DNA of 64,000 nt. Source: Natronoflexus pectinivorans. GTDB taxonomy: Bacteria > Bacteroidota > Bacteroidia > Bacteroidales > Marinilabiliaceae. The DNA is taken from assembly GCF_004345615.1 (NCBI RefSeq), contig NZ_SLWK01000007.1, forward strand, positions 166,265 to 230,264. Direction: 5' to 3'. Below are positions 36,301-45,325 of the stretch, one piece after another (the first letter of the stretch is position 1; every line of letters begins with the position of its first letter). The position numbers and the translations under genes are program-made. Under the pieces are notes generated by a model. That model made no database searches. It was not told where the DNA came from and was given only the letters and a program-made list of their open reading frames with translations.

Positions 36301-39300
36301 ATTATTAATCCTGAAGAAGGCGATTTTCGATTGCTAATGAATTCACCCGCATTAAATACAGGTAATCCAGAACTTGTTGCTGATTGGTTGATTATGGATT
36401 TTGGAGGTCATTCCCGATTTACAGATGAAGCTTTAAATATTGGACCATTTGAAGGCTTAGCTGTTGTTCCCACTATTATTTCACCTGATGATGGATTGTT
36501 ATTAGATTCTGGTATAACCGAGGTTTTAGTATCATGGGAATTACCAGAAGGCATTTTAGATTATTTTGTTGATTATTCAATTGAGTATGTTGTCAATGAT
36601 GCTGCTTCTATTCAGGTTAATAATATTGAAAGTCTCAATTATCTAATAGAAGGTATAAATGGAGCGGATTTGATCGAATGGCGTGTAGCGGGCGTTACGA
36701 TTGATAATTATGTTAATTGGAGTGATTGGAGCAGATTCTTGGTTAAAAGGTCTCATCCTCTTTATGTTACTGTTGATGGACAGGGTGACGGTACATCATG
36801 GCAAGACCCCATGAATCTTCAGGAAGCACTTGCAACATCTATCACAGGAGATCAAATTTGGGTAGCAACAGGAGTTTATAAGCCAACTGAAGATGATGAC
36901 CGTACTGTTTCATTTGTTTTAAAAGATGGGGTTAAACTTTATGGTGGATTTACAGGCGATGAAACTGAATTGGATCAACGCAACTGGCGATTGAATCCAA
37001 CGATATTGAGTGGGGATATTGGAGAAGCAGGTAATGATACAGATAACAGCTACCATGTTCTTACCGCGATTGGTTCTTCTACGGATCCAATTTCAAACTC
37101 TACCGTTTTTGATGGTTTTATTGTTGAAGGAGGATATGCTGATTTGTCTTCAGGGAATAACAACCGTGGAGGAGGGTTATTTTTAGATCATGCTTTACCT
37201 GTAATTCGTAATGTCTGGTTCAGAGATAATTATGCTGCTGATAATGGTGGCGCTGTCTATGGGTTAAATTCATCTTCAGCTTTTTATGGAAATGTCTTGT
37301 TTACCAATAACCGGGCAGATAGAGGCGGGGGTGCAGTTTATTCCTGGGGCTCAGCTATGCAATTTCAGAATTGTCTCTTTTATGAAAATTATTCTGGTTT
37401 TTGGGGTGGTGCAATTGGTAGTGATTTCTCTGGTAGTGGAGTTGTTGTGATAAATTCAATTGCCTGGAACAATACTGCCAGTGGTGGCGGTTCTCAATTC
37501 AGTAATGTTTCTGTAACTCATTCATTAATCCAAAATGGTTATTCTGGCACAGGGAATATTAATAGAGATCCATTATTTAATGAACCAGGAAACTTTGATT
37601 TCAGACTAGATGAGAATTCTCCCGCAGTAAATGCAGGAAATCCGGAACTTTTGTCTGAATTTTTAACCAGGGATTTTGCCGGTAAAACAAGAGTTACGAG
37701 CGGTGAAATTAATATGGGTCTTTATGAAGGTGTTGTTTTTGTCCCGGTTCCGGTTACTCCAATTAATAATGCCTTAATAGATAGTGATATCTCTGAGGTG
37801 GAGTTATCATGGAAGGTCCCGGAAGATTCACCAGTTGAGTTTGTAGAGTTCTTAATAGAGTATATAAAGAATGATGAAGTAGGAGTCTTTACAGAAAATA
37901 TTGAACAGTATACATATATACTAGATGAGTTAAATCCTTTCGATAACATACAATGGCGCGTCGCCGGAATAACTCCTGAAGGCCTTCTAAATTGGAGTGA
38001 ATGGCGTACGTTTAGACTAAAGCGGGCACATCCATTGTACGTGACGCAGGATGCAACAGCCAACGGTACTTCATGGCAAAATGCCATGAATCTTCAGGAA
38101 GCACTATCTGTAGCCGTTTTTGGGGATCAGATCTGGGTCGCTTCCGGAATTTATAAACCAACAAACGACGATGACCGTACCATCTCCTTTGAACTTAAAG
38201 ATGGGGTAGAACTCTACGGTGGTTTTGTTGGAATTGAAACTGAATTGAGCCAACGTAACTGGCGATTGAATGAAACCATTTTGAGCGGGGATATTGGCGA
38301 GGTTGGTGTATTTACCGATAATAGCTATCAAGTTATTTCTGCAAGACGTTCAGAAGACAACCCAATTACCAGTTTCACAATTGTTGATGGTTTTATCGTA
38401 GAAGGTGGCTATGCTGATGGAGAGTCATGGATCAATAACCGTGGAGGAGCCTTGAATTTGAACCATGCGTCACCTTTAATCAGAAATATTTGGTTCAGGT
38501 ACAATTATTCAACGAGCATGGGTGGCGCAGTATATGCTGGGAATTCATCTCAAGCATTGTTTGGAAATGTAATTTTTACTGATAATAGTACTAACGGAGA
38601 TGGAGGAGCAGTTTATACAATAAGTTCCCAAATGTATTTTTTCAACAGCATATTTTATCATAATAGTTCAAGAACCGGGGGGGGAGCAATAAGTAATTCA
38701 AGCTATGGTAATGGTGGTAAGGTATTTAACTCAATTCTTTGGAATAACTTTTCAAATGCTGAATTTAATCAGGCATGGAATGCTCAAATTAACCATTCCA
38801 TCGTTCAGGGAGGGTATGCTGGTATAGGAAATATCGATTCAACTCCCGAGTTAATAGATGCCGTAAATAGTGATTTCCGATTATCAATGAATTCTCCGGC
38901 ATTAAATGCCGGTAATATAGAACATATACCTGAATGGTTAGTATTAGACTATGCCGGAAATTCACGTATTACGGATGGACAATTAAACATTGGTCTCTAT
39001 GAAGATTTTGTTTATACTCCCGTTCTTGTAGCCCCTGCTAATAATGCCTTGATCAACAGGGGGGCAACTGAGGTTGATCTTGTTTGGGAATTACCAGAAG
39101 GCTCTAATGATGAATTCATTGAATTCCTGATTGAGTATGTTAAAAGTGACGGCGAGTCTGTCGTTATTGAGAATGCATTGCAGCTGAGTTATTTATTTGA
39201 TATTGGAGATATCTATGGCAATATCCAATGGCGCGTGGCGGGAAAAACAAGTGAGGGGATAAGCAACTGGAGTCAATGGAGTACTTTTACGCTTCATAGG

Positions 39301-42300
39301 CAACATCCTCTATATGTTACAGAGGAAGGAAATGGAGGCGGTTCCTCATGGCAAAATGCCATGAGTCTTCAAGATGCTCTTTCAACAGCCGTTTTTGGTG
39401 ATCAAATTTGGGTAGCGGCAGGAGTTTACAAGCCAACCGATGGAACCGACCGAACCATCTCTTTTCAGCTAAAAGAGGGCGTTGAACTCTACGGTGGTTT
39501 TGCCGGAACTGAGACCGAGTTGAGTCAACGTAATTGGCGACTGAATAAATCCATTTTAAGCGGAGATATAGGGGAGGCGGGTGTTAATACAGATAACAGT
39601 TATCATGTTCTCACTGCAAGTGGATCATTTTTTAATTCAATAACAAATTCTACCATATTGGATGGTTTTATTGTTGAAGGTGGTTATGCAGATTTGTCTT
39701 CAAATAGTTATAATAACGGAGGGGGACTTTTATTGCGCTATGCATCACCCATTATTCGTAATGTTTGGTTCAGGCAGAATTTTGCAAGTAATCGTGGAGG
39801 AGCCATTTATGGCACGAACTCTTCTAATGCGCTTTTGGGTAACGCAATTTTATCACAAAACAAGTCAGATGATTATGGAGGTGCTGTTTTTACACTTAAT
39901 TCAGAAATGCGTTTTCATAATTGCGTTTTTTATGATAACTACTCAAATGAGTGGGGTGGGGCAGTGTTTAGCATTAATTCCAATGCTGAAGTAATAAACT
40001 CAATTGCATGGGGTAATAAAGCAAGAGTTGCCCACGCCCAGTTTAGCCAAATAACTGTAAACTCCTCTTTGGTTCAGGGTGGGTACTCAGGATCTGGTAA
40101 TATTAATTCAGATCCGCTATTTGCCAATCCGGACAACGGTGATTTTAGATTAATGAATATCTCTCCTGCAATAGGTGTTGGCAATTCGATACTTATTCCA
40201 GAATGGTTAATTTTAGATTATTCCGGAAATTCAAGAATTACAGATGGAAAAATAAATATGGGGATTTATGAAGGTTTTGCAATTGCTCCGGTTCTTATAG
40301 CTCCAATTGATAATGTTTTATTTGAAAGCAATGTCCATGAAGCAGAGTTATCATGGCAAATGCCGGAAGATAATTCAGAAGTCATTGTAGGATACCAGTT
40401 AGAGTATATAAAAAACAAAGGTAATTCTGTAATCATTGAGGATTTAGATGTCACTACCTACACCATTGATGGGTTGCTTAGCGCAGACTTAATTCAATGG
40501 CGAGTTGCAGCAATAACAATTGATGGTTTGTTTAACTGGAGTGCTTGGAACTCTTTTAGCATTAAAAGAGATCAACCTATTTATGTCACTACTGATGGAA
40601 ATGGCTGGGGTGCTGGTTGGTATGATGCTATGAGCCTTCAGAATGCACTGACCATTGCCATTTCTGGTGATGAAATATGGGTGGCCGCAGGTATATATAA
40701 ACCAACCGATGGAACCGATCGAACAATCTCTTTCCAGTTAAAAGATGGCGTTGAACTTTATGGTGGTTTTGCCGGAAATGAAACGGAATTGAGTCAACGC
40801 AACTGGCGCGTGAATGAAACCATTTTGAGTGGGGATATTGGGGAAGTTGATGTTGATAATGATAACAGTTACCATGTTATCACGGCAGTTGGAACAGAGG
40901 CAAATCCGATATCTGATGCTACTATTTTGGATGGAATAATTGTGGAAGGAGGATATGCCAATTTCAGAAGTAATAATAATGATAAGGGAGGAGGCTTGTT
41001 CTTATCTTATGCATCACCAATAGTTCGAAATGTCTGGTTTAGAAACAATTTTTCAGATGATGATGGAGGAGCTGTGTATGGTTTAAATTCCTCTTCAGCT
41101 GTTTTTGGAAATATTTTGTTTACTAATAACGAAGCAAATGATGATGGAGGAGCAGTTTATTCAATGAACTCCGCGATGAGATTTTATAACAGTCTCTTTT
41201 ATAACAATTACTCTAATTACTGGGGTGGTGCTATTTGCAGTAATAATGTGAGTTCCGGAGTAGAGATAATTAACTCCATTGCATGGAATAATGACGCACG
41301 AGTAGGAAATTCACAATTCAGAAATGTATTTGTAAGTAATTCTATTGTTCAGGGTGGCTTCACGGGTACCGGAAATATTGATACTGATCCCTTGTTCATG
41401 GATTCGGATAACGGAAATTTCATGTTGAAACCTGGCTCTCCGGCCATTGATGCAGGAAACAGGGATTTACTTCCTGATTTTCTGACAACGGACTACCTGG
41501 GATTAGTCCGGGTTCAGGGCAATGATGTGGATATGGGACCATTTGAGAGCTTGATAGTCGTAAATACCATGCCGTCTAATCATGCCGGTGCCAGAGAGTC
41601 TGCATTTTTAGGTCTTGAATTTCGATGGGGATTAAAAGTTGGCCATGGAAATGATGAATCAATAATTCCCGGAATGCAGTATCGCATTAAAGTATGGGAA
41701 AGTAATGATGAAATCAACCCATTGTTTGATACGGTTATTACTCCTGGAGGATTTATGCCAGCACAAGTTAATAGAACCTCCTTATTTGGATTTAATACCG
41801 GTGCAACTTATCATTGGCAAATAGCCATGTTGCTGGATGGCATGGAGATTTGGTCAGAACCCACTGTGTTTTACGTTGGGCACGACCATGTAATTCACGT
41901 TAAAGAGGGCAACGAAGGAGTAAATGGTGCCAGTTGGAGTGATGCTTTTGGAACCATACATGAAGCTCTGGAGTTTGCATTGCCGGGCGATGAAATATGG
42001 GTGGCTTCCGGAACTTATTATCCTGTGGAGGTAAGCAACCCATCATCCATTTCGGCTGCTGAAAGAGAAACGGCTCTTCAGTTAAAAACCGGTATTTCTA
42101 TTTATGGTGGTTTTGGCGGTACTGAAGTATCCAGAAATCATAGAAATTATTGGGCTAACCAAACCATTATAAGTGGAGATTTGTCTGGGAATGGCAGTTA
42201 TGCCAATAGCAGTATTAACTTATTTAAAAATACCGGTACAGAAGAAAGACCAATAGAAGTTGGAGCTATATTGGATGGTTTCATATTTGAGCATGCTGCT

Positions 42301-43869
42301 CAATCAGCGATTGTAAATAAAAATGCATCGCCATCCATACGCAATTCTGTTTTCCGAAATAATCAAGGCATCAATGGAGGTGCTATTTCAAATCATGATG
42401 GTAGTTCACCGTTTTTCTATCATGTTCTTTTCCACAAAAACAGTGCTGACAATGGAGGGGCTGTCTGGTCAGATGAAACATCTCTGCCTGAGTTTATCCA
42501 CGTGACAGTAGGAGATAATTCAGCCTCAGAAATTGGTGGTTTATATGGGCCTTCTTTGGTTAAAAACAGCATTGTTTATCATAACGAAGGTGGGCAGTTG
42601 TCCGATGTAGCTGAAGTTCTCTATTCTTGTATTGAGGGTGGTTTTGAAGGGGTAGGAAACAGAGCGCATGATCCCATGTGGGTGGATATGAACAACGGAA
42701 ACTTTAATTTGCGGCCATTTTCATCAGCCATTGATGGAGGCAGTCAGATGTTAATGCCGGAAATGCCTGTTTATGATCTTGGCATGCAAGGACGTCTGAT
42801 GCACAACACCGTTGACATGGGTGCCTACGAGGCGCAAGATAAAGGTCGTTTAGAAATGGAATCCAATTCTGTTGATCAGGGTGATCAATATTTTAAGGAT
42901 TCAATTAAACTGATATTTAATCAAACGATTGAAATAGCAAATCCTGAAATCATTCAGCTCTCTTCAGATGAATTTGATGTTGCTCTTACTGTAACTTCAG
43001 AAGATAATATGGTGATTATTTCGCATGATGGTCTTCTATTCGACTCAGATTACAGGTTGAATATTCCTGCTGGTGCCATTGCTTTTATTGGTAATGAAAC
43101 CATTCTGAATAGAAATTTAGAGATAGCATTTAAAACGTTGGTATGTAACCCTGTGGTTATAACTGATTTTGCAAATGAAATTGAAGTTTGTCCTTATGGT
43201 TCTATTGAAATAGAAGTTCAAACTACCGGGGATGTTCTCTCCTATAGATGGATTTTTAATGATGAAGAACTTTCTGATGCACAAGAGCAATTGTTTATTG
43301 AATCTGTAACCCCGGATCAATTTGGTGTTTACACTTTGGTAATTGAGGACTATTGCTCTATAGGAACTTCTCAACAATTTGAGTTGAAATCGGTTGAAAT
43401 AACGCAATTGAATGTTTTGGATAAATGGGGAACCATCTTCTTTGTCGATAATTCACAAAATCAGCTTTCTGATTTTGAATGGTATTTAAACGGTAATTAT
43501 TTGTCAGGTAGTCAGTTTGTGGATATGAGCCGGACTCATGGCAAACTGTTATTACATGCTTTTGATCAGATAAGCGGCTGTATATTGCGTTCAGAAGAAA
43601 TAGATGTAATATCAGGGCACAGAACGGGATTGGTCTTTTGGCCCAACCCAGTGGTTGCCGGAAACAGTGTAACAGTGATGTTGCCGACAGAATTTGAGCC
43701 TGTTAGCGTAAGGTTGTATGATATTTCAGGACGTTTAATGGTTAACGAGAAAGCACCTTCGGGTGCCATGGTAAACTTTGATAAAACAGACTTTCTTCCG
43801 GGCGTTTATATTCTCCAATTTGAAGATGAAAGTGGAAGAATGGAATTTGACAGGATTACCATCGATTAA
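30322..43869 (+). CDS. Giant T9SS-exported protein with ten beta-helix/fibronectin-like modules
   Basis: A signal peptide (MKQVYKSILLVLFCLSLFAT) leads into ten modules. Each starts with a [HQ]P[LI]xV motif and G-x-x-W-x-DAM-x-LQEAL, then GDQIWVAAGIYKPT, ELYGGFAG, then ILSGDIG, several GGAVY and INSIAWNN-like rungs of a right-handed parallel beta-helix, and a choice-of-anchor-like end (DPLF...FRL..NSPA..AGN). Nine fibronectin-like linkers (IEYVKND, WRVAGIT, NWSEWRTF) separate them. After module ten come an Ig-like SbsA-type domain, another Ig-like domain and a T9SS domain (FWPNPVVAGNSVTVM, LYDISGRL). It should be a surface adhesin or polysaccharide-binding protein; no catalytic residue set is evident. 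The next gene, 72 bases away, encodes an outer-membrane barrel protein. Confidence 0.88.
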   Translation: MKQVYKSILLVLFCLSLFATIQANILHVKPGAGSSAWQGKSNVYSDLQAALADAVSGDQIWVAGGIYKPTTGTDRTISFQLKDGVELYGGFAGTETELSQRNWRLNETILSGDIGVVGVDSDNSYNVLRVVGSEGNPITNTTIIDGVIVEGGYADLSSNENIHCGGLYLNNASPVVRNVWFRHNLVRKDGAAIYVVNSSSVALGNIIFSNNRSFEGSIISSRDSDIKLHNCLFYSNRSWNSNTYGSSTSFTVSNSISWNNDIRGSNTQFWSTTVSYSLVQGGHYGVGNINADPLLIDPENRDFRLAMNSPAIGAGNSEIVPDWIMTDFDGKPRVGNGTVNMGLFESFAITPEVIAPNDKAQFASNISEVLASWQLQGNDNEEFVNYSIEYIKNSDILIRVDDIAGLTYLFDGLTATDVIEWRVAGVTIEGYKNWTQWRVFNVKRAHPLHVTVDGTGSGTSWADAMSLQEALSIAKSSDQIWVAAGTYKPTEGTNRSISFKLKDGVELYGGFAGTETALIQRNLRMNKSILSGDIGEEDVATDNSYHVLEAIGTELNPIGNSTIIDGFIVQDGYANILGSANGNGGGMYLRFASPIVRNIWFRGNYARTGGAVYGNQSTAVFGNVVFTNNISELFGAAAYSYYAFLKFYNCLFYDNVCNRNAGIVNGSGSASKAEVINSIAWNKGLMDATTQFSHVSVSHSLVLGGYTGVGNIDANPLLTDPVNGDFRLSMNSPALGAGNIESAPDWLITDFDGAPRITDGRINMGPVERFALVPELVFPDNKAQLNSDLEDVLVTWQDPGDESGKFLSYSIEYVKNDDDLVRVDEIVNPSYLFEHVSATDIFQWRVAGITQEGHRKLSEWRTFSIKRAQPLHVKADGTGDGTSWQDAISLQEALSVAIYGDQIWVAAGIYKPTQGADRTLSFVIKEGIQLYGGFAGNETELNQRNWVVNKTILSGDIGDSDFYEDNSYHVLRAVGTQLIPITNNTILDGFIVERGYADGGSDSNDYGGGIYLDFASPIIKNVWFRDNYATNSGGAVYGINSSVAEFGNVMFTHNKAEQNGGAASSTSSAMKFYNCLFYGNYAGGWGGAIRPLNTINEIEVINSIAWNNVSIRGGGQFLYVSVRHTLHQSSFSGNGNISADPLFVDPENGDFRLSKNSPALNMGNSTLVPLWLETDFVNYPRISDGEINMGPYQSFASKPFLNSPYDNALLESVQNNVELSWEFPDDATETITSYSIEYRKNNEIISIIEGVDNSFYNLDNLVGSDIIQWRVGAITNCGYTNWSEWRSFRILRTQPLFVTTEGSGNGTSWQDAMSLQEALSIVAPGEKIWVAAGIYKPTTDINRTISFELKDGIELYGGFAGNETSLDERNWRLNKTILSGNIGDVDVDTDNSYHVLTAIGTELNPISNSTIFDGFIVERGHANLSSNNNNNGGGLYLSYASPTIRNVWFRDNNASYRGGAVYGMDLSSVRFGNVLFTNNRSIENGGAVYTRNSIMQFINCLFYGNHSENLGGAVYSDSSDNGAEIINSISWENSARVFSQFRYVTVSNSIVQGGYTGTDNINQDPLFIAVDSYDFRLLMDSPGLNAGNSEFASEWLTHDFAGNLRITDGQINIGLFEGSNYVPIPISPLDNTLLDSDVSEVELSWQVPEESPVEFTEFIIEYVKNDEEAILTQNMDQLTYILDEINPFDYIKWRVAGIAASGDHNWSEWRSFRIKRSHPLYVQTDGEGDGTSWLDAMNLHEALLTAIEGDQIWVAAGIYKPTNDDDRAISFELKEGIELYGGFNGDETQLSQRNWRKNKTILSGNIGEHGLDIDNSYNVLTAIGSSSNPFSNFTVFDGFIVEGGYANGEALRNQQGGGLYLSHASVIISNVWFRHNFSGRGGAIYVGNAPAVACGNVIFSNNRVERDDHGYGGAVYSISSAMEFHNCLFYSNVADGIGGALFNATTTSGVKLINSIVWNNQARIAGQIYNLSVANTIVQGGYAGDGNIDANPLIINPEEGDFRLLMNSPALNTGNPELVADWLIMDFGGHSRFTDEALNIGPFEGLAVVPTIISPDDGLLLDSGITEVLVSWELPEGILDYFVDYSIEYVVNDAASIQVNNIESLNYLIEGINGADLIEWRVAGVTIDNYVNWSDWSRFLVKRSHPLYVTVDGQGDGTSWQDPMNLQEALATSITGDQIWVATGVYKPTEDDDRTVSFVLKDGVKLYGGFTGDETELDQRNWRLNPTILSGDIGEAGNDTDNSYHVLTAIGSSTDPISNSTVFDGFIVEGGYADLSSGNNNRGGGLFLDHALPVIRNVWFRDNYAADNGGAVYGLNSSSAFYGNVLFTNNRADRGGGAVYSWGSAMQFQNCLFYENYSGFWGGAIGSDFSGSGVVVINSIAWNNTASGGGSQFSNVSVTHSLIQNGYSGTGNINRDPLFNEPGNFDFRLDENSPAVNAGNPELLSEFLTRDFAGKTRVTSGEINMGLYEGVVFVPVPVTPINNALIDSDISEVELSWKVPEDSPVEFVEFLIEYIKNDEVGVFTENIEQYTYILDELNPFDNIQWRVAGITPEGLLNWSEWRTFRLKRAHPLYVTQDATANGTSWQNAMNLQEALSVAVFGDQIWVASGIYKPTNDDDRTISFELKDGVELYGGFVGIETELSQRNWRLNETILSGDIGEVGVFTDNSYQVISARRSEDNPITSFTIVDGFIVEGGYADGESWINNRGGALNLNHASPLIRNIWFRYNYSTSMGGAVYAGNSSQALFGNVIFTDNSTNGDGGAVYTISSQMYFFNSIFYHNSSRTGGGAISNSSYGNGGKVFNSILWNNFSNAEFNQAWNAQINHSIVQGGYAGIGNIDSTPELIDAVNSDFRLSMNSPALNAGNIEHIPEWLVLDYAGNSRITDGQLNIGLYEDFVYTPVLVAPANNALINRGATEVDLVWELPEGSNDEFIEFLIEYVKSDGESVVIENALQLSYLFDIGDIYGNIQWRVAGKTSEGISNWSQWSTFTLHRQHPLYVTEEGNGGGSSWQNAMSLQDALSTAVFGDQIWVAAGVYKPTDGTDRTISFQLKEGVELYGGFAGTETELSQRNWRLNKSILSGDIGEAGVNTDNSYHVLTASGSFFNSITNSTILDGFIVEGGYADLSSNSYNNGGGLLLRYASPIIRNVWFRQNFASNRGGAIYGTNSSNALLGNAILSQNKSDDYGGAVFTLNSEMRFHNCVFYDNYSNEWGGAVFSINSNAEVINSIAWGNKARVAHAQFSQITVNSSLVQGGYSGSGNINSDPLFANPDNGDFRLMNISPAIGVGNSILIPEWLILDYSGNSRITDGKINMGIYEGFAIAPVLIAPIDNVLFESNVHEAELSWQMPEDNSEVIVGYQLEYIKNKGNSVIIEDLDVTTYTIDGLLSADLIQWRVAAITIDGLFNWSAWNSFSIKRDQPIYVTTDGNGWGAGWYDAMSLQNALTIAISGDEIWVAAGIYKPTDGTDRTISFQLKDGVELYGGFAGNETELSQRNWRVNETILSGDIGEVDVDNDNSYHVITAVGTEANPISDATILDGIIVEGGYANFRSNNNDKGGGLFLSYASPIVRNVWFRNNFSDDDGGAVYGLNSSSAVFGNILFTNNEANDDGGAVYSMNSAMRFYNSLFYNNYSNYWGGAICSNNVSSGVEIINSIAWNNDARVGNSQFRNVFVSNSIVQGGFTGTGNIDTDPLFMDSDNGNFMLKPGSPAIDAGNRDLLPDFLTTDYLGLVRVQGNDVDMGPFESLIVVNTMPSNHAGARESAFLGLEFRWGLKVGHGNDESIIPGMQYRIKVWESNDEINPLFDTVITPGGFMPAQVNRTSLFGFNTGATYHWQIAMLLDGMEIWSEPTVFYVGHDHVIHVKEGNEGVNGASWSDAFGTIHEALEFALPGDEIWVASGTYYPVEVSNPSSISAAERETALQLKTGISIYGGFGGTEVSRNHRNYWANQTIISGDLSGNGSYANSSINLFKNTGTEERPIEVGAILDGFIFEHAAQSAIVNKNASPSIRNSVFRNNQGINGGAISNHDGSSPFFYHVLFHKNSADNGGAVWSDETSLPEFIHVTVGDNSASEIGGLYGPSLVKNSIVYHNEGGQLSDVAEVLYSCIEGGFEGVGNRAHDPMWVDMNNGNFNLRPFSSAIDGGSQMLMPEMPVYDLGMQGRLMHNTVDMGAYEAQDKGRLEMESNSVDQGDQYFKDSIKLIFNQTIEIANPEIIQLSSDEFDVALTVTSEDNMVIISHDGLLFDSDYRLNIPAGAIAFIGNETILNRNLEIAFKTLVCNPVVITDFANEIEVCPYGSIEIEVQTTGDVLSYRWIFNDEELSDAQEQLFIESVTPDQFGVYTLVIEDYCSIGTSQQFELKSVEITQLNVLDKWGTIFFVDNSQNQLSDFEWYLNGNYLSGSQFVDMSRTHGKLLLHAFDQISGCILRSEEIDVISGHRTGLVFWPNPVVAGNSVTVMLPTEFEPVSVRLYDISGRLMVNEKAPSGAMVNFDKTDFLPGVYILQFEDESGRMEFDRITID
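30394..42840 (+). repeat. Ten tandem coding modules of about 1.27 kb
   Basis: Module starts are at 30394, 31657, 32926, 34201, 35473, 36754, 38029, 39304, 40573 and 41887; spacings are 1263, 1269, 1275, 1272, 1281, 1275, 1275, 1269 and 1314 bases. Modules 1 and 8 share 41 identical consecutive bases (30583-30623 and 39490-39530). Module 10 is the most diverged. Confidence 0.9.
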
Positions 43870-43941
43870 AACCATAATATGCGATTACAATTTCAGTATA
43901 TAACCTATTCTGAGGTACCATTTATTTAATATTTTGTTTAA

Positions 43942-44874
43942 ATGAGATATATAACAAATTTCTTAAATCAGTCGAAGTTTCGAATTGATTTTATCAAAAT
44001 CGGCTCTTTCTTTATTTTTATGATTACATCTCTGACATTGGAAGCGGGATCCCCCGCTTCCAATGACACAATAGCCACACGGAATGATGCAGTGGATATT
44101 ACATTTGAAAACACGAGAGGATGGTATTCCACCTCCTTATATGCCGAGTTTGGATTACCAACTATTGAGCATAGCGTGAATGAGATTATTTTTGACGACC
44201 AAATATCTTTTGGTGGTGGCTTGTCATTTAATTTCAGATTTGTAGACTGGCTTGGGATTCATTTGGGAGCCGGGCTATCCTATCACACCACGAACCTAAG
44301 TATTCCTGAATATAGCGATGAGATAGCCTCTATAGATAGCGAAGGCGACCAATACATCAAAAGACTGAACGCAAGAAATGTTCAGGAAGAACAAAAATGG
44401 CTTTGGCTCAATGCGCCAGTCTCCTTAAACTATTTTTATGCCTTTGGAAATTGGGAGTTGTATGGTTTTGGTGGAGTAGAGATGAGGTATGCCATACTAT
44501 CTGATTATTCCCAAACCGGCACATTTACTCATCAGGGTTATTATGAGCAATGGAACGTGTTGTTTGATGATCTTCCTTCTTTGGGGTTTTATACTGATCG
44601 TAACATCCGATCAAAGGGAAAAATTGATCCTGAAATGCTGTTATTACCATATTTTGGAATAGGAGTAATTACACCAGGACAAAACAGTCGGTTTTTTATG
44701 GAGTTTAAGTATTATTTAAATAGCCAGGATCCACTGAAAGACAGTAAACAGGAGGGGTTATTCCCCGGTCCGATAAATAATCAGTCGGCAAATTTGTTTA
44801 GTAATAAATCAGTAATGCACTATGGTGATGTTGCATTTGGTGGCTTGAAGTTTATAATTGGAGTAAACTTTTAA
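43942..44874 (+). CDS. Outer-membrane beta-barrel protein (hypothetical)
   Basis: The 310-aa protein has an N-terminal hydrophobic segment (IGSFFIFMITSLTLEAGSP) preceded by a longer than usual basic region, so an internal start is possible. The mature part alternates amphipathic strands and turns typical of small outer-membrane barrels: WYSTSLYAEFGLP, GGLSFNFRFVDWLGIHLGAG, LSYHTTNLSIPEYSD, WLWLNAPVSLNYFYAFGNWE, YFGIGVITPGQNSRFFMEFK and GGLKFIIGVNF at the end. No specific family is recognised. Its position immediately after the giant T9SS protein suggests co-expression; it may help display or anchor that protein, which is inference. Confidence 0.75.
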   Translation: MRYITNFLNQSKFRIDFIKIGSFFIFMITSLTLEAGSPASNDTIATRNDAVDITFENTRGWYSTSLYAEFGLPTIEHSVNEIIFDDQISFGGGLSFNFRFVDWLGIHLGAGLSYHTTNLSIPEYSDEIASIDSEGDQYIKRLNARNVQEEQKWLWLNAPVSLNYFYAFGNWELYGFGGVEMRYAILSDYSQTGTFTHQGYYEQWNVLFDDLPSLGFYTDRNIRSKGKIDPEMLLLPYFGIGVITPGQNSRFFMEFKYYLNSQDPLKDSKQEGLFPGPINNQSANLFSNKSVMHYGDVAFGGLKFIIGVNF

Positions 44875-45325
44875 TTTGAAATTGAGTTTAGAAGTTCGTA
44901 AACTTTTTTATTTGCCTAATTATCAAATGTTTATGAGTTTGTTGTGATGTTGTGCAATCAGCTGATAATAAAAAACATACTTGTGTCTAATCCCGCTGAG
45001 CGGGACTTCGCTGTGCTCAGTATCTTACAACTAATAATCTAAAAGTCTAACGATCTATTGTGAGTTAACACATGCGTTAAAAAAACTTGACTTACTGCTT
45101 TGGCGAACTGGTGGCTTTGGCAAAGTGGAAGGCCATCATTATTTTGTCATAACCTGAGTTAAGTTTTTATTTTATCTTGATATTTATTTTCTGATGATTT
45201 TGAAATTGTAATTTCAAAATTACTTATAAATTATTGTATATTCGGTTGTAAAGTTTTAATTTCGTAACAAAGTATTAGTAATATTCATAACGTAGTAATA
45301 ATTTGTTATAAAGCCACTTTATATT
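44875..45325. other. Non-coding stretch before the Lrp gene
   Basis: No gene is seen. It holds a TCCCGCTGAGCGGGA palindrome (about 44991-45005), an AGTCTAACGATCTA string also present near 46155, and the Lrp-proximal inverted repeat at 45198. Confidence 0.6.
45198..45219. promoter_or_regulatory. Inverted repeat upstream of the Lrp/AsnC gene
   Basis: TTTTGAAATT-GT-AATTTCAAAA has perfect 10-bp arms and lies about 105 bases before the Lrp gene. A-T-rich dyads of this kind are used by Lrp-family proteins for autoregulation. No binding evidence is available. Confidence 0.4.

Noticed and set aside
30394..42840. CRISPR-like periodic repeats
   Set aside because: The period is about 1.27 kb, in frame, and encodes protein modules; there are no short spacers.
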